Shown: one piece after another, positions 10,201-17,910 of the stretch | Layout of the letters: each line of letters opens with the position of its first letter | Position numbering within the stretch: position 1 is the stretch's first letter | IMG/VR virus record: IMGVR_UViG_3300032223_000593 | Location: 1 to 31,821 of that record | Origin: a virus | Length of the DNA stretch: 31,821 nucleotides | Strand: one strand, 5' to 3' | Position numbers and translations under genes: made by a program | The notes under the pieces: model-generated | Databases searched by the model: none | Seen by the model: only the letters and a program-made list of their open reading frames with translations | Told to the model about the DNA's origin: nothing

Positions 10201-10618
10201 CAGCTTTTTTAGCATCTTCTGGAGTTTTTATTTCTCCAGCATCAATCTGGTCAAACATTTTTGTATTATTTATAGCGGTATTAATAAGCGAGGAATCTAC
10301 ACCTACACCTACGTTTTGATACATGTTTTTTAGACCTATAGCGCCAGATACTATACCTTTACGGGCTTCGCTTAATCCAGGAATAGGAGATAACATATCT
10401 AATGCATCTGTAGCTCTAGATAAAAATCCTGGTTTTTCTTCTTCTTTTTGTTTAGCTAACCATTCTTCGGGGTTAAGTATACCGGCTTGTTTTTCTTCTT
10501 TTGTAGGTTGTTTTTGAGCAAGCCATTCTTCAGGGCTCGGTATACCAGTTTGTTTTTCTTTAACTTGCTCTTTTACTTGTTGAGCAAGCCATTCTTCAGG
10601 GTTAGGTATAGTAGCCAT
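4217..10618 (-). CDS. Giant ejection-type polyvalent virion protein with HExxH zinc-peptidase motif
   Basis: A 2133-residue protein, the last gene of the - strand block. From the N-terminus: three copies of a PEEWLA motif (residues 4-55), small-residue-rich helical segments, a Pro/Thr linker near residue 485, an RGRPK AT-hook-like motif at 717-721, and Lys/Gln-rich coiled segments. Next is a peptidase-like domain with HEALH (H987, E988, H991) and a downstream KEFLAYGL whose E1067 is a plausible third zinc ligand. The C-terminal third is helical; its hydrophobic stretches (about 1605-1630 and 1825-1860) flank a segment (1720-1806) that resembles the LPD38 domain of large polyvalent phage proteins. 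Such proteins travel in the virion and enter the cell with the DNA, like the T7 gp16 ejection protein, although no transglycosylase motif is visible here. It follows the 754-residue gene with a 1-nt TAATG overlap. The role is inferred from size, context and motifs. Confidence 0.85.
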   Translation of the reverse strand: MATIPNPEEWLAQQVKEQVKEKQTGIPSPEEWLAQKQPTKEEKQAGILNPEEWLAKQKEEEKPGFLSRATDALDMLSPIPGLSEARKGIVSGAIGLKNMYQNVGVGVDSSLINTAINNTKMFDQIDAGEIKTPEDAKKAGMSFDMAKTYLNLAPEARENMRAEMGTTIKNREGMIVEAQKAVQEYQKDALKYKGKTTDLTDVEGLKDFGNWLAFNAGSAGVQLLPIVAASLTPAGALGAGLVGIGMSTGEQFGNRVEHLMKQPEMKGLTAEEQANKIQEYVNKTMNVSMSVAIASGALDSVTGPVGAILRAKVAKETLEVGAKALTKEELTKQTVKELPRSIGEEGLTGGAQELMSIAGEKALKEQDKGYTDWANIKRVINAAAAEAVGGGVGGAGHVGLTSAIAPSGEVIPPVLTPEQEAAKKQNQIITITEALTKKYPNMSPVEAAAQAELTQVALDLKLKTPSLTDEEAIEAAQESINQKTTDNTEPPVAPPTPPVTPPTTPPVVSADGAPIPIIPLNQLGATNGTSPGTITGGTESSVPVSGQGTVNTQELTTPVTAGLANNIEPVGGAGTGTPPLQNVQQGTLSTTQQVVQQTAVDYLTKLDSKVEKPNASKLKGMLNMLRIPMPEAGKGFNERAIQALREAISPPSNIVPTTEAIIPSKLNEVLDAVDRGYSFPEGEMPNADLTKLATDNNVEVTEEDTAKDVIAKLQETRGRPKVEKTPEQIAAAAATKAQQSAANKKEVRDIIKLIESLKQNTERASQVAQMSADKKQEHRAARISLLGQLDDIAKGVARDRAAGKKAAEIIAGITEEERRVLDARRTERAKLTPEQRAAIDAKNKTEAEPKLKSAIERAKQLLTKASKSQTTNSKPNTAFNGENITTAEQALNIASKTGTAFERTLIRALKPFMKNVGFIVVNSKTDLAGITIKGTPLSEIITEDGTANGAMVTIKLPDGSLKKMIYVRGEGFGPPDMHGINNTTVIHEALHAALDSMIEQYAVTIMRGGTPSRQVQALYDNLFDLMDRVKDAYDTRRANGEEFNTQLGFLFNEEEVGGINILDDAKEFLAYGLSDEGVISFLLTTPGAAKQGSPGFFGSLFTKFANTLRNALGMDAKHESAMQDLLLLGSGLLAEKPVDAKLESVSFNKKPKQKRIAKAIQQLEISQSATEMNKSTISLIKDAHSFDEIKGILDARWTAFDDGAVRNIARTLPTADIMRWIGNKIPGLKDMDTITQRMATSRARILKDAAIKADKLGAYIRAGKDNMKNLAATMHLARLEGVSPMGFKNKIDAMFNDKRLKELNAKLSDPATDSKSLPSIRGQITLRENGIERVFEYWDKLDPKGKELYAMVKKYYADNMDMVRGLLDSKINRLQLPGEDKKVLLSAIRKMQEESKITEYFPFMRDGIYWLSISKGPTGREFYLFDTGTARNLFAQERAEKLGLSEDEVNERFNVGNDITTMRNSGHEVTQALKDMFAIIDKAAEKGNVDVETIKDELYQTYLRTMPERSFRKQFITADNITGFSADIFRNFKTSANRIAAQASKLQYGDEIEAEIERAKDSLQGMPLADKSKYGEIIDEMAARGRAELNPPEPGTVSALVNQFAYYWLLTAPASAAVQLASIPIMVLPNMWADYGSVKSGVLFAKYSALWGSLGVEKGSVSVGDSKFVKESRLLSDAFDEAIARGVTTATNTAVLTNKGRTPDNSYDNFAQNAGRQTLNAMSGLFNGAERISREMTYMMIFEAEYAKTKDFEGAVQKAVDKTYELLGRYDNMSRPTVLRNFVGKTLGQFKMYAFNVTSYLVRNGYNSFAGETWADKQAAMKRLTGTLAMGGLFHGLVGMPLYSVICAAIDATLNNIGGDDAEEARRKRRLQNPITSDNFDLRFRQEILPEMFGDKYAEMLEKGPISAISGLNIGSRTSMDGMWIRDSGKVSKTDAEAVQNFLIANLGPGVSKGLDIVGGLDDFNNGHTLRALERMVPALFKNPIVAYRLATEGAEIRRGESILKPEELSSMNILGQAIGFQPTKLSRLQEEGFKSNREITIARNEKQALLNKLNETLISNSKDEKDTQKILDEIDKHNERYPNKKLAILPSTIRESIDAAREKSKRTYRGQYMPKELEPYLYPARERIVPEK
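10454..10609 (-). repeat. Three PEEWLA repeats at the N-terminus of the giant protein
   Basis: Residues 4-12, 26-34 and 47-55 read IPNPEEWLA, IPSPEEWLA and ILNPEEWLA, separated by charged Lys/Glu/Gln linkers of 12-13 residues. The matching DNA (10583-10609, 10517-10543, 10454-10480) differs in several bases between copies, so the peptide rather than the DNA is what has been kept. Short linear motifs repeated on a flexible N-terminus usually serve as docking sites. Confidence 0.8.
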
Positions 10619-12882
10619 TACTTAAGATTATATTCTTTTTTATAAGCGTCCCATTGATTTTGAGGCATAGTAGGAGGTCTTGCATATTGTTTACCATTAT
10701 CGGCTGTAGCTATTTCTACTTTAGGCGGCGCTGTTGCATTAGTTGGTCCACCTGTCGGTAATAAATTTCGTAAAGTTGTTATTTCTTGCTCTATTCTTAC
10801 TCTTTCTTCTTTTGATTTACCCAACATAGAATCTTGTAAAGAATCTATTTTTTCTTTAATAGCTTTAGTCTGAGCGTTATCAGCAGCAGCGGAAGCAGCG
10901 ATTGTTGGATGGTATAGCGCTATTTTCTTTTCTAGTGCGGCACCTTTTTGTTTTTGTTCCGGTGTAGCGTTTGGAGAACTTGCGTCTGTTAATATTTGTA
11001 GTTCTTCTCTTGATAAATTTTGCGCAGCGCCTGCATTAGCCATAGTTGCATTAGCTGCAATTTGAGCGGATTGAATATGTGCTTTATTGGTATTAATATT
11101 CATTTGTAGTGCATTAGCTAGCTCATCAGCCTTCATACCCTTTTCAGCCGCAATCTTAGCAAACGCATTTCTATCTGTTTGTGCTAATGTAAGAAGTTTA
11201 ACTTGGTCGCTATATTCCATATTAGATACTTCGTACTGCGCTTTGGCTAATTCACCCTGTGCTTTTCTACGTTCTTTAGCATCTTCTAACATTCCAGGAA
11301 CGGTTTGTTGAGCGGCAGCGCCAATATTAGTAAGCGCATTAGGTGAAGTACCTGCAGCCATACCAGCTCCAAACTGCATTAATCTACCCCACAATTGTTC
11401 ATTTTTATCTGGTTGAGCGTTTTTAATTGCTTCCATATATTTTGCACCTACATCACTTCTATCACCTAATAAAGATTTATATTCCGCAGACCTTGTAGCT
11501 AAATCATTTTGGTCTGGTTGTTTTTGTTTATCGTAAAAACCGCCCGGTTGTGCATCAGCATCTCGTGGGTCACCACCACCAGCAAAAGCTACAATACCGC
11601 CACTAGCCATATTAACAAAACCACCCCCAGCAGCACTAGCTACACCCTGTCTAGCATTAGCTCTAAAAGTTTGTTGGCTTATAGCATCTGCCGCAGTTTC
11701 TGGGTCATTAGTTTGTAAGTTAGCTTTTTGCGCTAGTTGTTGGTCTGATAACTTCTCTAATATACTTGGTAACTTACCTGCTGGCACACCGCTAGCAATA
11801 CCACCACTAGCCATTTTCTTTTCTTTAATTTCTCCACCACCAGCAGCCGATTTAAACCCACCCGATGCGCCATAAGCACCAAGAGCCGTAGCACCAAGAC
11901 CACCAATTTGAGTTAATGCACTAGGAGGAGCTTGATACGTAGTTTGTGTTTGAGTTGTTGGTGTAGAACGCAACAAATTCATAATATTAGCAGTTTGAGT
12001 AGTGCCGTAGTTTTGTTGGTTACCATAGTTCTGTATAGCTTGATTAAGCAGTGCTTGTTGATTTTGTTGCTCTTGTGTGCCCATCTGATTCTGTGTACCA
12101 AGTACACCTTGTTGAGCTGCAAGCTGCTGACCACCAATACCAGCTAATGTATTAGCTCCTTGAATACCCGCTTGAGCACCCTGTAAACCTAATTGAGCAC
12201 CAGTATTCATTTGCTGTTGAGCATTGTTAAAAGCGGTGTTATACCCTTGTCCAATGGCTTGGTTCATTGCAGTATTTTTATTTCGCTCATTTTCAGCCGC
12301 CATAATAGCATCTCTACCACCACCAAATGCACCTTGTTGTGTAGCTTGACCAGCTTGTTGAGTGCCAGTAATACCATATTGTCTTTGAATTTCAGCTAAC
12401 TGTGGGTCTAAACTAGCTTGTAAATACGGGTTCATATAAGCACCAACCGTATTTGGGTCAGTAGCCATGTTTTGAAAGTTTTGCCCTGCCCCTAAAGCTT
12501 GTGCTGTACCATACCCCGCCATCTGCGTTGCTGGTTGGTATTGTCCGGGCACCTGAAGATTTGCTGCGCCTTGATAGGATTGTTGTTGTAACGCACTAGG
12601 TCCTGCAACGCCAAGTCCTGCTACTTGTAATTGTTGGTTATATTGGTCTTGACTTACTGGCGTACCCGTAAATTGACCTTGAGCATTGGTCTGTCCACCG
12701 AATGGCGTAAATCCACGAGAACTTAAAACCTCTCCATTAGGACCAAGATTAAACGCATTAGACATAGAAGTGCCAATTAATGCATTTGCTGTAGGCTGTG
12801 CCCAGTCCGCAATAGGATTAGTAGTTATTGTCTGCTGTGTTGGTTGTGATGGTGCTGGTGCTGGTGAACTTCCGCCGCTCAT
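10618..12882 (-). CDS. Gln/Gly-rich virion protein, probable ejection protein
   Basis: A 754-residue protein. The N-terminal half is rich in Gln, Ala and Gly with long repetitive helical stretches, and holds the segment DPNTVGAYMNPYLQASLDPQ followed by AFGGGRDAIMAAE, a combination I associate with large structural proteins of environmental podovirus-like phages. The middle contains two copies of an AAGGG...MASGGI element and an FAGGGD, and the C-terminal third is predicted to be helical and charged. It lies between a GNAT-like gene (4-nt overlap) and the 2133-residue gene (1-nt overlap), the place where T7-like phages keep their internal virion proteins. An injected or internal core protein is the best inference; no enzymatic motif is visible. 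Confidence 0.8.
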   Translation of the reverse strand: MSGGSSPAPAPSQPTQQTITTNPIADWAQPTANALIGTSMSNAFNLGPNGEVLSSRGFTPFGGQTNAQGQFTGTPVSQDQYNQQLQVAGLGVAGPSALQQQSYQGAANLQVPGQYQPATQMAGYGTAQALGAGQNFQNMATDPNTVGAYMNPYLQASLDPQLAEIQRQYGITGTQQAGQATQQGAFGGGRDAIMAAENERNKNTAMNQAIGQGYNTAFNNAQQQMNTGAQLGLQGAQAGIQGANTLAGIGGQQLAAQQGVLGTQNQMGTQEQQNQQALLNQAIQNYGNQQNYGTTQTANIMNLLRSTPTTQTQTTYQAPPSALTQIGGLGATALGAYGASGGFKSAAGGGEIKEKKMASGGIASGVPAGKLPSILEKLSDQQLAQKANLQTNDPETAADAISQQTFRANARQGVASAAGGGFVNMASGGIVAFAGGGDPRDADAQPGGFYDKQKQPDQNDLATRSAEYKSLLGDRSDVGAKYMEAIKNAQPDKNEQLWGRLMQFGAGMAAGTSPNALTNIGAAAQQTVPGMLEDAKERRKAQGELAKAQYEVSNMEYSDQVKLLTLAQTDRNAFAKIAAEKGMKADELANALQMNINTNKAHIQSAQIAANATMANAGAAQNLSREELQILTDASSPNATPEQKQKGAALEKKIALYHPTIAASAAADNAQTKAIKEKIDSLQDSMLGKSKEERVRIEQEITTLRNLLPTGGPTNATAPPKVEIATADNGKQYARPPTMPQNQWDAYKKEYNLK

Positions 12883-13283
12883 AATTTAATCTCCATTAAC
12901 GTGGCTTTTTTAGCAAGCCCAACTTTTTCATACAACCGAGTAGCTGAATCTCTAGTATATACTTGCACTCTTGTAGCGCCCATACCACGAACAATTCTGC
13001 ATACTTGGTCAAAAATATCTTGATTAACGACTTGTCTACCACCTGTAGTGGTAATAATAGCAGTTCTGTCATTAACTCCATTATTAAACGCTACGGTAGC
13101 TACCCCGTGAATTTGTTGCAAATCATCTACTGCAACTAGCAAAATCCAAGCGCCTGTAGTTAAGAATACCTTAACTTGGTCTAGACTATAATCGTCTGTA
13201 TATTGTAGCGCACGTTCTATGTATGGCGCAACTCCTGACCAAATTTGTGTAATATATTCTACACCTACGGTTTGGACTTTCAT
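12879..13283 (-). CDS. GNAT-fold-like protein in the ejection cluster
   Basis: A 134-residue protein. The C-terminal part, RVQVYTRDSATRLYEKVGLAKKATLMEIKL in outline, has the end of a GNAT acetyltransferase fold: a strand, then the (A)TRLYEKVGL helix-turn that normally precedes the last strands. The central segment WILLVAVDDLQQIHGVATV fits the two core strands. A clear acetyl-CoA loop (Q/RxxGxG/A) is not evident, so it may be a degenerate, structural member. GNAT-like proteins occur next to the internal core proteins of podophages, which matches this position, with 4-nt overlaps to both neighbours. Acetyltransferase activity is not established from the sequence. Confidence 0.7.
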   Translation of the reverse strand: MKVQTVGVEYITQIWSGVAPYIERALQYTDDYSLDQVKVFLTTGAWILLVAVDDLQQIHGVATVAFNNGVNDRTAIITTTGGRQVVNQDIFDQVCRIVRGMGATRVQVYTRDSATRLYEKVGLAKKATLMEIKL

Positions 13284-14731
13284 GCTGGTAAATATTTTTC
13301 AGGTTTAATCTGTTTACCTTGCTTTTTAGTCCCTGTACGAGCCTTACGAATTCTATCCATCATCGCGTATAATTGTTTTGCTCCAGCATCACTAGAACCG
13401 TTACCTAAATGACTTACTACATCAGCAGGTACTACAAATTCGGAATCGGCTAATCTTGCTGGTTGATGTTTACCTATTCTAGCGGGGATTGAATCACTCA
13501 TACCGTCACCGGGACCTTTAAGCATTTGTCCGCCATCTGAGTATGAACCTATACTGCCACCCATAATACCGCCACTTGCTGCTTGAACAGGTACTTGACT
13601 TGCAGCATCTATACCTTGTACTGGGTTACCTTGCATTTGATTTAGGGCAAATTGAGCATTATAATCTCCACCCTGTGCCGCTGTATTTATGGCTTTAAGT
13701 CCTTCAGGAGTTTTAGCAGCAGTCATATGTTTTTTAGCTTGTGGCAAGTTTAAATTTGTATTTCGTTGTGTACTTGCTGTAGTAGTTCTAGGTGTTTTAC
13801 CCCCAGTAGCAAATTTCATTGCGCCAGTATAGGGGTCAGTAACCGTATCAGTTGGTTCTATTACATCTGTGCCCATAGGAGTATTAGTTGCATTTTGAAA
13901 ACGATTCATCCCTGTTAAACCGCCTAAACCAGACTGAGGAAACATTTCATTTCCGCCGGTAGCATTTTCACGAGACATTTGTTCTACAGTACCAACCGAC
14001 CCACCATCTGCATAACCTATTCGTCTTTGTGCAGGGGGACCACCGTATTGAGGATTTATTCCACCATAATAAGGAGCTGTTGCTGGTTGGTATGTGTTTC
14101 TATCAAATTTATAGTCCAGCCCAGACGTAACTGGCTGCGCTGCTTGTTGGGGGGTTATTCCTGGCTGCTGATTTAATAAAGTAGCTAACCCTAAACCACC
14201 AGCGCCAATAATACCTGTCTTTGCAAGAGGGCTTAAACTAGACCATCCCCCCGCTGTTGGGATTGGAGTGCCCGGCGCATTTGTACCCGGAATAAAGTTA
14301 ACATCTTTTGCCGCATTAGCCGGATTTGTACCAACTTCACTACCCCAAGCATTTGGGTCAATTTCTGCTCCGGGTCTATCAAACCCCATAGCTAAATCAT
14401 TTGGTGACGCTTGTAGTGGTGTTCCAACAGGAGCTACATCATATACTCCAACATTTGCAGCTTCTGGTCCTGTTAAAGAAGCATTTCCACCAAGTATTCC
14501 AGAACCAGCTAGAGTGCCACCAACACCACCCATAAGTGCGCCTCGTCCTACGTCACCTCCGGTAAGAGCAGCAGCTCCACCACCCAAAGCAGCTCCAGTT
14601 AAACCAACCGCTGCGGTAGTACCCACTGCATCCGATAAAAAAACAGGTGCAAGTTCAGGAGCTGCAATAGAAGCACCGATTGCCAACGCTGTTGGTAACA
14701 TACTTCCTATTCCTCCGCCACCACCTGACAT
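13280..14731 (-). CDS. Gly/Ala-rich virion protein with VVPADVVSHLGNG C-terminal motif
   Basis: A 483-residue protein. The first 80 residues are hydrophobic and rich in Gly and Ala, with alternating GGVGG-type segments that could insert into or lie on a membrane. The middle is low-complexity. The C-terminal 80 residues are more ordered and include PARLADSEFVVPADVVSHLG followed by NGSSDAGAKQLYAMMDRIRKA, a combination common in structural proteins of environmental phages but without a known function. Four GG motifs (ADGGS, ATGGK, MGGS, SDGGQ) are spread along it. A clear AAGGAGATATT ribosome binding site precedes the ATG at 14731. The neighbours make it a candidate ejection protein. Confidence 0.8.
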   Translation of the reverse strand: MSGGGGGIGSMLPTALAIGASIAAPELAPVFLSDAVGTTAAVGLTGAALGGGAAALTGGDVGRGALMGGVGGTLAGSGILGGNASLTGPEAANVGVYDVAPVGTPLQASPNDLAMGFDRPGAEIDPNAWGSEVGTNPANAAKDVNFIPGTNAPGTPIPTAGGWSSLSPLAKTGIIGAGGLGLATLLNQQPGITPQQAAQPVTSGLDYKFDRNTYQPATAPYYGGINPQYGGPPAQRRIGYADGGSVGTVEQMSRENATGGNEMFPQSGLGGLTGMNRFQNATNTPMGTDVIEPTDTVTDPYTGAMKFATGGKTPRTTTASTQRNTNLNLPQAKKHMTAAKTPEGLKAINTAAQGGDYNAQFALNQMQGNPVQGIDAASQVPVQAASGGIMGGSIGSYSDGGQMLKGPGDGMSDSIPARIGKHQPARLADSEFVVPADVVSHLGNGSSDAGAKQLYAMMDRIRKARTGTKKQGKQIKPEKYLPA

Positions 14732-14765
14732 AATATCTCCTTACAATTATTGTGATTTTAACACG

Positions 14766-15041
14766 TTAAACAGTACTTCCGCTAGCGTTTTTCCACACCG
14801 TGCCGTTGTACCAAATGGGAATACTTAAACTTGTATCGTAATACATTTGACCTATTTGAAGCTGTAACGTAGGTCTGTTCGCTGTTGTTCCAGACTGTGG
14901 TGTAATAAGTCCAAGTACTGCGTTATCTACTGTATTAAAGTAAAGCGTTAAAATTTGCTCAAGCTGGTCCATAAACAACTTGTTATACTCAAGTGGAGCC
15001 GCAGGTAGTCGAGGGTTTTTAGTATTAATTAACGCAGTCAT
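14766..15041 (-). CDS. Small virion/fibre-type structural protein
   Basis: A 91-residue protein with an N-terminal helical part (LEYNKLFMDQLEQILTLYFN) and a C-terminal GQMYYDTSLSIPIWYNGTVW. The second resembles the YxDTTLxxPIWWNGTxW element found at the ends of phage fibre and tail proteins. Its ATG overlaps the stop codon of the upstream HNH-AP2 gene by 1 nt (TAATG), and 34 nt separate it from the next structural gene. The exact position in the virion is unknown. Confidence 0.75.
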   Translation of the reverse strand: MTALINTKNPRLPAAPLEYNKLFMDQLEQILTLYFNTVDNAVLGLITPQSGTTANRPTLQLQIGQMYYDTSLSIPIWYNGTVWKNASGSTV

Positions 15042-15661
15042 TATCTACCCGCCCAATGTATACGCTCTAATTCTTTGCGGGCAATAGCGGCTTCTTCCGC
15101 CGTATCAAAAACTTTTGAGTAATATTTTTTCTTTTGAACAGTTATACATGCATAATATTTATTATTGTGAAATAAAACTCCAGTTAGACCTGTTTTGCTG
15201 GTTTTTGGCGCTTTAATATTTCTAGCTTGAGTAGTTGGAGAAGCCCATCTACAGTTTGATATTTCATAATTCCCAGACGGATTAATTCTATCTAAAGTTT
15301 CATTGCCTTGAGGTTCACCCATGCATTGTGCAAAATTTGCATAATCCAACCATTCTGGACAAACGGCTATCCCTTTAGCGCCATAACGCTTGTAATCTTT
15401 ATCTTTAGGATTTGTGCATCTTCTAATCATTGCTCGCCATGTATTGTAAGAACTTTTTTTCCATCCACCGTGTTTAAAATTTGGGATTATACAACCGCAT
15501 GATTCTGTATTCCCCGTTACCAAACTACCAGCTACAACATCTATAAAATTACCACATTCACACTTGCATTTCCATAATACTTTTTTTAAATTATTACGAC
15601 CTGCTTGCTCCACTACCGTTAACTTGCCAAACTTTTGTCCTGCACGGTCTATGAATTTCAT
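15041..15661 (-). CDS. HNH homing endonuclease with AP2 DNA-binding domain
   Basis: A 206-residue selfish endonuclease. The N-terminus has a zinc-binding WKCKCECG...SCGC cluster (C32, C34, C36, C55, C57). The HNH region follows (YGAKGIAVCPEW at 93-104, then DRINPSGNYEISNCRWAS from 124 on), and residues 158-203 form an AP2/ERF-like domain (TGVLFHNNKYYACITV...FDTAEEAAIARKELE). This domain order is typical of mobile HNH-AP2 genes that cut a homing site and copy themselves into it. It lies between the gp10-like gene and a 91-residue structural gene; its stop overlaps the start of the latter. It has a very strong ribosome binding site (AAGGAGGA, 15666-15673) and a promoter-like sequence upstream, so it may be expressed independently of the structural transcript. 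Confidence 0.92.
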   Translation of the reverse strand: MKFIDRAGQKFGKLTVVEQAGRNNLKKVLWKCKCECGNFIDVVAGSLVTGNTESCGCIIPNFKHGGWKKSSYNTWRAMIRRCTNPKDKDYKRYGAKGIAVCPEWLDYANFAQCMGEPQGNETLDRINPSGNYEISNCRWASPTTQARNIKAPKTSKTGLTGVLFHNNKYYACITVQKKKYYSKVFDTAEEAAIARKELERIHWAGR

Positions 15662-15687
15662 AATATCCTCCTTGTTTAGAAGATATT

Positions 15688-15716
15688 AGTATACACCAAT
15701 ATTTGTAATCTGTATA
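15688..15716 (-). promoter_or_regulatory. Sigma70-like promoter candidate for the HNH-AP2 gene
   Basis: On the - strand, TATACA (15716-15711) and TATACT (15693-15688) are separated by 17 nt, matching the sigma70 -35 box at 4 of 6 and the -10 box at 5 of 6 positions. Transcription would start near 15681, about 20 nt upstream of the endonuclease ATG and just before its AAGGAGGA site. The 59-nt intergenic gap is one of the longest in the - strand block, which leaves room for a promoter. AT-rich DNA gives such matches by chance, so this is only a candidate. Confidence 0.4.
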
Positions 15717-15720
15717 CATA

Positions 15721-17910
15721 TCACCTACGTCCGTCAGGTCTGATATCAATTCTAGGATTGCCCAATTGCCACTGTGTACCAGCGGTATTTGACGAAACAA
15801 TTAACGACATTTGACGACCCCGTAGTCTGCAATATGCATACTGAGTAAACTGCTGTACATCATAGGTGCTTTGCCCAACATAAGACTGTGCGCTAGTAAC
15901 TAACGGTAAATCAGATGTACCATAAGCTGAGCCGGGGTTTTGTCTTGGAAGAACTGTAAATGTTACCGCTGGCGAGCTAGATGTAGACCCGTTAAAACCG
16001 ATATCAGGAATAATTCGCCATACAAATCCAAAATTGTGTCCATCGCCAATGTCAAAATCTGAAGACTGTATGTAGGAGTAAATAGGTGTTGGTGGGTTAC
16101 TTGTTCCATCGTCTATTCCATTTTCGTGATAAATAATGCCTGACTGTACTACACCAACATCTGTTACCGTGCTATTAGCTGTATGTACGGAAGCAGTCGT
16201 ACCATATGCACCTCTTGAACACCCTGTTAGCGTAGTGTTTGTTGACCCTGTATATATTATACGCTCTGCATCAATTTCTACCACGCCAGATGTTGGGAAG
16301 TTATTTTTATTGGTTACATAAATTGTTGTATCTGTTAAACCCACTGCTTGTGAAGTTGTAGTAACTGGTGCGTATCCTAAAGCTGTTGGGTAGCCTCTAA
16401 GTGGTGTATCAGACCATGCGGTACGTGTCATATTACCGTAGTACCAAGTTTGCTCTAAATGGTTGTATATAACATACTTATCAATAACATTTGAATTAGC
16501 AGAACAATAGAACCACCAAATCTCATTAAACCCTTCATTGATACCAGCAAAAAATTGATAAGATTGTGATTGGTTAATATCTTGGAATACATACTCTCTT
16601 ACAGTACATGGCAGAGTTTGCACTTGACCTGAGTACATGAAAAACTTATCTTTACCCATCCAGTAAGTTACATTGTTTACAGCAGTTGCTACGTTTGGAC
16701 CCATAATAGATATATTATCTGCAAGGATATTAAAACCCCATACATACGGAGCGCCCAAATACTGCATCGAATATAACGCAACGTCAGTAAATACAACAAT
16801 CTCTTGACGGGTTTGTACCGCAGAAACAATTTGTGAGCCTTTACTTAGTGTGTAATTACCAGCTTGGTTTGTAATAGCCGGTGTCCATGTTAAAAGATTC
16901 TGTTGGTCTGACCAGCTAATCAACATTGGGTTTTGAGTGCCATTTCCGTATGTATCTGTACCAAAGGCAATTACAAAACGACTTGCATCTGACACCATAA
17001 CGTAATTACATATAGTTGGGCAAGAAGCATCAGTTAACCAGTACGCATTCCCGTTTTGTGTATTACTATTTGTCTTTGATAGAACTTGCGCTACGTTGTA
17101 CGTATTAGGGTTTGTATCTACTACCCAGTAATAAATTGGACCACCTCTAGGGTTAAATACTAAGTTTTGTCCATAGTTACCCTGACTCCATAAGCGAAGC
17201 TGTGAACCAATACCTTGTGAGGCTGGCGCAGGAGAACCCCATCCGGTACTTGCGGAACCCACACTTACACCACTCCACCCACCAGCACCCCAACCAACGT
17301 TCTGCGTGTAATTAGCATTACCTGAAGTAATTTGATATGTTGCTACTGTAGCACCACCGCCGTTACCGGAATCTCCAGCCGTAGCAGTTACTGCAACTGT
17401 AATTGAGTATTGTGTAGCTGATATGTAAGTTACTTGGTAGCCACCAGCTTTATTTAAAACCGCCGCAGTAACGTTGCCACCTAAAGAAACCGCACTAGTA
17501 AATGTAACAAAGTCGCCTGTTTGAGTATTGTGAGATGCTTGTGTAACGGTAATAAGAGAGGAGCCAGTACTAGCAGCAAATGTAGCAGCACCCGCAGCAG
17601 ATACCGCACGGATTGGGGTTACATCATATAAATAACCACCTAAACTTTGTTGTACATAAAACTTTTGATTAGTGCCAATACCTAAATAGTTATAGCCGTT
17701 TAAGCCTATCCAGTTTTTTAGTGAACGACCTACACCAATATAGTTAGTTCCTGTAGGATTAACCGTACCAGAGTCTAATGTCCAACCACCAATTTTTTCA
17801 ACTTGTCCAGAACGAAACCGAATCTTATCACCCGCATACCAACCGCCTTCATTAGCAAGTGAAGTGCCTTCACGATTAACACCCGGACGCATCTGCAATT
17901 TTTGTAACAT
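15721..17910 (-). CDS. Large tail protein resembling P22 gp10-type tail accessory factor
   Basis: A 729-residue structural protein. The N-terminus (RPGVNREGTSLANEGGWYAG, then KIRFRSGQVEKIGGW) resembles the start of P22 gp10-type proteins, which have PPGxxRNGTxY...GRWYDxNLVRF...PIGGW and form the hub to which tail spikes attach and which seals the packaged DNA. The remainder is beta-rich with regular Trp/Gly/Tyr spacing, as in a beta-propeller. A segment near residues 525-570 (VVEIDAERIIYTGSTNTTLT, then GCSRGAYGTTASVH) is a familiar phage structural insert. It overlaps the endolysin start by 1 nt. Assignment to the gp10 family is by recognition of the N-terminal pattern and is not proven. Confidence 0.75.
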   Translation of the reverse strand: MLQKLQMRPGVNREGTSLANEGGWYAGDKIRFRSGQVEKIGGWTLDSGTVNPTGTNYIGVGRSLKNWIGLNGYNYLGIGTNQKFYVQQSLGGYLYDVTPIRAVSAAGAATFAASTGSSLITVTQASHNTQTGDFVTFTSAVSLGGNVTAAVLNKAGGYQVTYISATQYSITVAVTATAGDSGNGGGATVATYQITSGNANYTQNVGWGAGGWSGVSVGSASTGWGSPAPASQGIGSQLRLWSQGNYGQNLVFNPRGGPIYYWVVDTNPNTYNVAQVLSKTNSNTQNGNAYWLTDASCPTICNYVMVSDASRFVIAFGTDTYGNGTQNPMLISWSDQQNLLTWTPAITNQAGNYTLSKGSQIVSAVQTRQEIVVFTDVALYSMQYLGAPYVWGFNILADNISIMGPNVATAVNNVTYWMGKDKFFMYSGQVQTLPCTVREYVFQDINQSQSYQFFAGINEGFNEIWWFYCSANSNVIDKYVIYNHLEQTWYYGNMTRTAWSDTPLRGYPTALGYAPVTTTSQAVGLTDTTIYVTNKNNFPTSGVVEIDAERIIYTGSTNTTLTGCSRGAYGTTASVHTANSTVTDVGVVQSGIIYHENGIDDGTSNPPTPIYSYIQSSDFDIGDGHNFGFVWRIIPDIGFNGSTSSSPAVTFTVLPRQNPGSAYGTSDLPLVTSAQSYVGQSTYDVQQFTQYAYCRLRGRQMSLIVSSNTAGTQWQLGNPRIDIRPDGRR

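Noticed and set aside
14268-14828. 186-codon + strand frame with many prolines
   Set aside because: Antisense of a Gly/Ala-rich gene; Gly codons read as Pro on the opposite strand.
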